Made by a program: the position numbers and the translations under genes | Notes under the pieces: generated by a model | The model's input: only the letters and a program-made list of their open reading frames with translations | The model's database searches: none | Told to the model about the DNA's origin: nothing | Shown here: positions 61,516-64,000 of the stretch, in pieces | Numbering within the stretch: the stretch's first letter is position 1 | How the letters are laid out: each line of letters starts with the position of its first letter | Origin: Roseburia sp. | GTDB taxonomy: Bacteria; Bacillota; Clostridia; Lachnospirales; Lachnospiraceae | Assembly (NCBI GenBank): GCA_023664265.1 | Contig: JAMPFV010000001.1 | Coordinates: 350,421-414,420 of the forward strand | Direction: 5' to 3' | DNA: 64,000 bases

Positions 61516-61671
61516 GATTGAAAAATGATTATAAGACAGCAAAAAACGCTGTCTGACAGTCATTATATTTCAATCGGCTATTTGTTTCTGAGCGAAAACA
61601 AATAGCCTTGATGGCAGATGAGAAAAATTTCTCGTCGCCTCTTCGCGACAAGTCGCTCAGAAATGGGGATT
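61516..61671 (+). promoter_or_regulatory. Attenuator-like RNA element, copy D (variant)
   Basis: Hairpin 1 (61516-61575) keeps the layout with arms GATTGAAA/TTTCAATC and apical GACAGC/GCTGTC. The second part differs: a 12-bp perfect stem GGCTATTTGTTT (61576-61587)/AAACAAATAGCC (61596-61607). Its apical segment TTTCTGAGCGA (61585-61595) is perfectly complementary to TCGCTCAGAAA (61653-61663). An ATGGGGATTAGG tail resembles the ribosome-site region of the other copies, but no gene follows on this strand. Confidence 0.65.
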
Positions 61672-63169
61672 AGGAAAGGCGATATCAAGGCGCCGTACAC
61701 AGATTTCTCCCACGGCATTTACGGTTCCCTCCGCAAAGAAGCCTGTCAGAACGCCCGTAAAGCATTTCCCCGCAAGCTGCGTTGACAGGAATCGCGCGGA
61801 GACGCTCCCAACATAGGTTTCTTCGGCGTTCTCGGTATAATAAAAATAATAGCTCCGCCCGTCGGTTGTAAGCTTGAAGGTCAGGGCTTCCGCTGAGACC
61901 TCAGTGCGGAAAAACGGCATATACATATCGTCCGCGAGGCGGTCTGCGGCAAGATAGCGCTTGCCGTCCTCCTGCACCACATACAGGCGGCAGAAAAATT
62001 TCTCCGTCAGATAAACCGCCATGCCTCCGCAGACGCCGTCACACAGCCCATGGAAGTCCAGCTCCGCAGAGAGACTGCATTCCAAGTCGGGCTGGCGCAG
62101 CGCGAGAAAGGACGGCGAACCCGACGCGTCCGCGAGCTTTACCGCGGAGGAGCGGATATGGAGCAGACCGTCTCGGGGCATAATTCTCAGGGCTTGGAAT
62201 GCGGCGGAAAAGCCATTCACAGCCAATCACATCTCTGGAAAAATCATAGGTGCGGCGGGGAAAGTCCTGCGCCGCCTTTATGAGAGGCGTGGAGACCTCC
62301 ATGTGCGATTTCCTGTCCTGTCCGACGGCAAGCCAGCCGTTTTCAAGCGCCGCGGGCATGAGAAAGGTCTCCCGACCCAAGTGTGAAAGCCCTGCAATCG
62401 GGCGCGTCCCAAGATGAACCAGCCATAGATTTCCCTCCGTGTCGTCCGCCAAATCCCCGTGTCCGACGCAGGAAATCTGCTTTGAGGTGTCGTTTCTGTT
62501 CGTGAGGATGGGATTGGCGGGACAGCTCTCATAAGGCCCCCATATGTCCCGACTCCGCGCCAGCGTAATCATGTGGTTCTCGTTCGTGCCGCCCTCGGCC
62601 GAGAGGAGATAGTAGAAGCTGCCTATATGATAGAGGTGCGGCGCCTCGAGAAAGCCGCCGCCTGTCCCCTCCCATATGCGTCTGACAACTCCGATAAGAC
62701 CGCCTGTCAGCGGGTTGATTTCGGCAAGGGAAATCCCCTCGCCGTCCGCGTCTTTGCGCCCGCAGTCGTTGGCGCAGTAGTACAGCCTGTCATCCTCAAA
62801 GAACATGGACGGGTCGATGCCGTCGAACGCGACCCACACGGGATTGCTCCAGCCCGCTTCGGGACAATCAGAGCTTATGATGAAATTCCCGACGCCGTCG
62901 AAGGTCGCGGTAATATAAAATTTCCCATTATGATACCGTATCGTCGGCGCCCATATCCCGCTCGACGCCTTGGCCTTTTCGAGGGGAAGCTGCTCGGGGC
63001 GTTCGACGGCGTTCCCGATTTGCGTCCAGTTGACAAGGTCGTGGCTGTGGTAGACGGGGATTGCGGGGAAGTATTCAAATGTGCTTGTGACAAGATAGTA
63101 GTCGGCTCCGACGCGGCAGATGCTCGGGTCGGGGTTCATGCCGCGCAGGATGGGGTTCTTGTAGGTCAT
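61657..63169 (-). pseudogene. GH43 beta-xylosidase/arabinofuranosidase, frameshifted
   Basis: Two overlapping frames together cover a glycoside hydrolase 43 of about 500 residues. The first (from ATG 63169, MTYKNPILRGMNPDPSICRV) has the five-bladed propeller with the catalytic Asp in NPDPS and an acid GGGFLEAPHLYHIG; the second (61657-62226 frame) holds the C-terminal beta-sandwich (LRIMPRDGLLHIRSSAV). They join if one G is dropped from a GGGG run at 62175-62178 (forward strand). Intact length would be normal for GH43 with a sandwich domain. An ATG at 63253 with AAGGAG is an alternative start. Either a true pseudogene or a base error. Confidence 0.8.
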
Positions 63170-63398
63170 TATTGCGTGCGCTCCTTTCGGAAGTGTTTTT
63201 GTGATTATTTTGATATCGTTGAGGAGTTGCTGATTTTTTATGAACGCGTTCATTTTCATCGGCTCCTTAAAATTTTTTGCGATAATGAGTTTGCGAAATT
63301 CCGCTTCCTACCGCTAACAGAATACTACAATCCCGTGTATATTTCTACCGCATTTTCATTAAAATTTTCCTTTGCCTGCATAGAGTACGGGTTGATTT

Positions 63399-63518
63399 TC
63401 GCGAGCAATGAGCATAAAGGCATATGCCATGACTTGGCGAATGTCGCGAGGGTCACATACCCCGCTGCTCTGCAGCGTTGCAAGCTTGAGGCCCCGTTGC
63501 TTGCCGCAGGGGTGTTGA
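63399..63518. repeat. Dispersed repeat, copy 2
   Basis: Matches the copy at 53537-53662: CGCGAGCAATGAG, TGGCGAATGTCGCGAGGGTC, CCCCGCTGCTCTGCAGCG and CCCCGTTGCTTGCCGCAGGGG followed by TGTTGAC. Covariation in the last stems (GCAGC/GCTGC versus GCTGC/GCAGC) supports a folded RNA or DNA. The T run after the last stem is weaker than in copy 1. Confidence 0.65.
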
Positions 63519-64000
63519 CCAGGGCCGCGTCTTATTTCTGGGGGAATGAAGATGGGGGGTACATGCTTTTGGCTACTTGCTTGGTTGGCTGAGTTGTCAG
63601 ATTAAATTAATTTTATCAGCGGCATAGGGGCTGTCTTGCTTGGGCTGGGAGAGGGTGCTGACTAAATTCCTGAAATGTGAGGCAAGGTGGGAGGATGTTT
63701 CTGTTTTGGCGGATGTTGATATTGCTTTTTGAATGTTAATGACGATTTTGTTGATTGGGAGAGAGCAGTGGCAAAGATTGGAGGCGGGAGAAAGAGGGGA
63801 GGAAGAGGGGGAGTGAAATTACAGAAGTAAAAAATTTGAAGAAATTTGAAAAAATATGATGCATTTTGTAGTAAGCTGTGGTATGATTTATTTACGGATG
63901 AAATTGGCTTGTTGTGGGAATTTTGAAAACAGAAATAAAATTGTTGATAATTAGAAGTTATCCGTTGGAAAATGACTCCATATTTTCAATTAAGAATTAT
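63519..64000. other. Gene-free stretch at the end of the window
   Basis: No credible coding frame on either strand. The sequence turns from G-rich to A/T-rich. A TGGTATGAT extended -10-like element lies at 63879-63887 without a convincing -35. I see nothing else. Confidence 0.5.

Overview
The window comes from a spore-forming Clostridia genome, most likely Lachnospiraceae. The evidence is a Gram-positive division and wall cluster followed by spoIIGA-sigE-sigG, a dgt-dnaG-rpoD-trmK-nif3 block, a PolC-type polymerase, AGGAGG ribosome sites and GC-rich, Lachnospiraceae-like proteins. No phage, insertion sequence or CRISPR array is visible. Several lower-GC patches (about 21.6-22.9, 36.5-37.3, 39.1-40.1 and 53.7-58.3 kb) look like accessory DNA.

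Layout. 0-12.7 kb: 3' end of polC, then mraZ-rsmH-ftsL-ftsI-spoVD-murD-ftsW-murA-ftsQ-ftsZ; mraY, murG and ftsA are absent from this cluster. 12.7-15.2 kb: spoIIGA-sigE-sigG. 15.2-21.3 kb: a phosphopantetheinyl transferase, a large unrecognised protein, a CNNM/CorC membrane protein, a small membrane protein and a GH25 lysozyme. 21.4-24.9 kb: tRNA-Leu, an XRE regulator facing a lipoprotein remnant, a 69-bp tandem palindrome array and four small unrecognised genes. 25-33.7 kb: dgt, dnaG, rpoD, trmK, nif3, a TGS-nucleoside kinase, RNase P RNA and a trypsin-like protein. 33.7-36.5 kb: a CMP/dCMP-type deaminase and two CobW-family GTPases. 36.5-40.1 kb: decayed toxin-antitoxin, ogt, an internally deleted MATE gene and a DUF1848 protein. 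40.1-53.4 kb: pyrBI, a DD-carboxypeptidase, pheA, ppx-ppk, maf and an SseB-like protein. 53.5-58.3 kb: an accessory island with a lone adenylation domain, esterase, acetyltransferases and an HxlR regulator. 58.4-63.2 kb: a glycolipid glycosyltransferase with plsY, an unrecognised coiled-coil protein and a frameshifted GH43 xylosidase.

The most interesting signal is a structured RNA-like element present four times on the + strand (46355, 58061, 60099, 61516). Each copy begins within about 20 nt of the 3' end of one gene. It opens with an exactly 60-nt hairpin whose base pairs covary between copies. In three copies a second, terminator-like hairpin follows, and its right half can instead pair over 13 nt with the first hairpin. 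A third hairpin then runs into the ribosome site of the next gene. This looks like a dispersed intra-operon attenuator. Other notable points are the MraZ box array, a long-spacer spoIIGA promoter buried in the ftsZ terminator, ribosome-site hairpins, the 69-bp array, face-to-face promoters in the island, and a set of broken genes.
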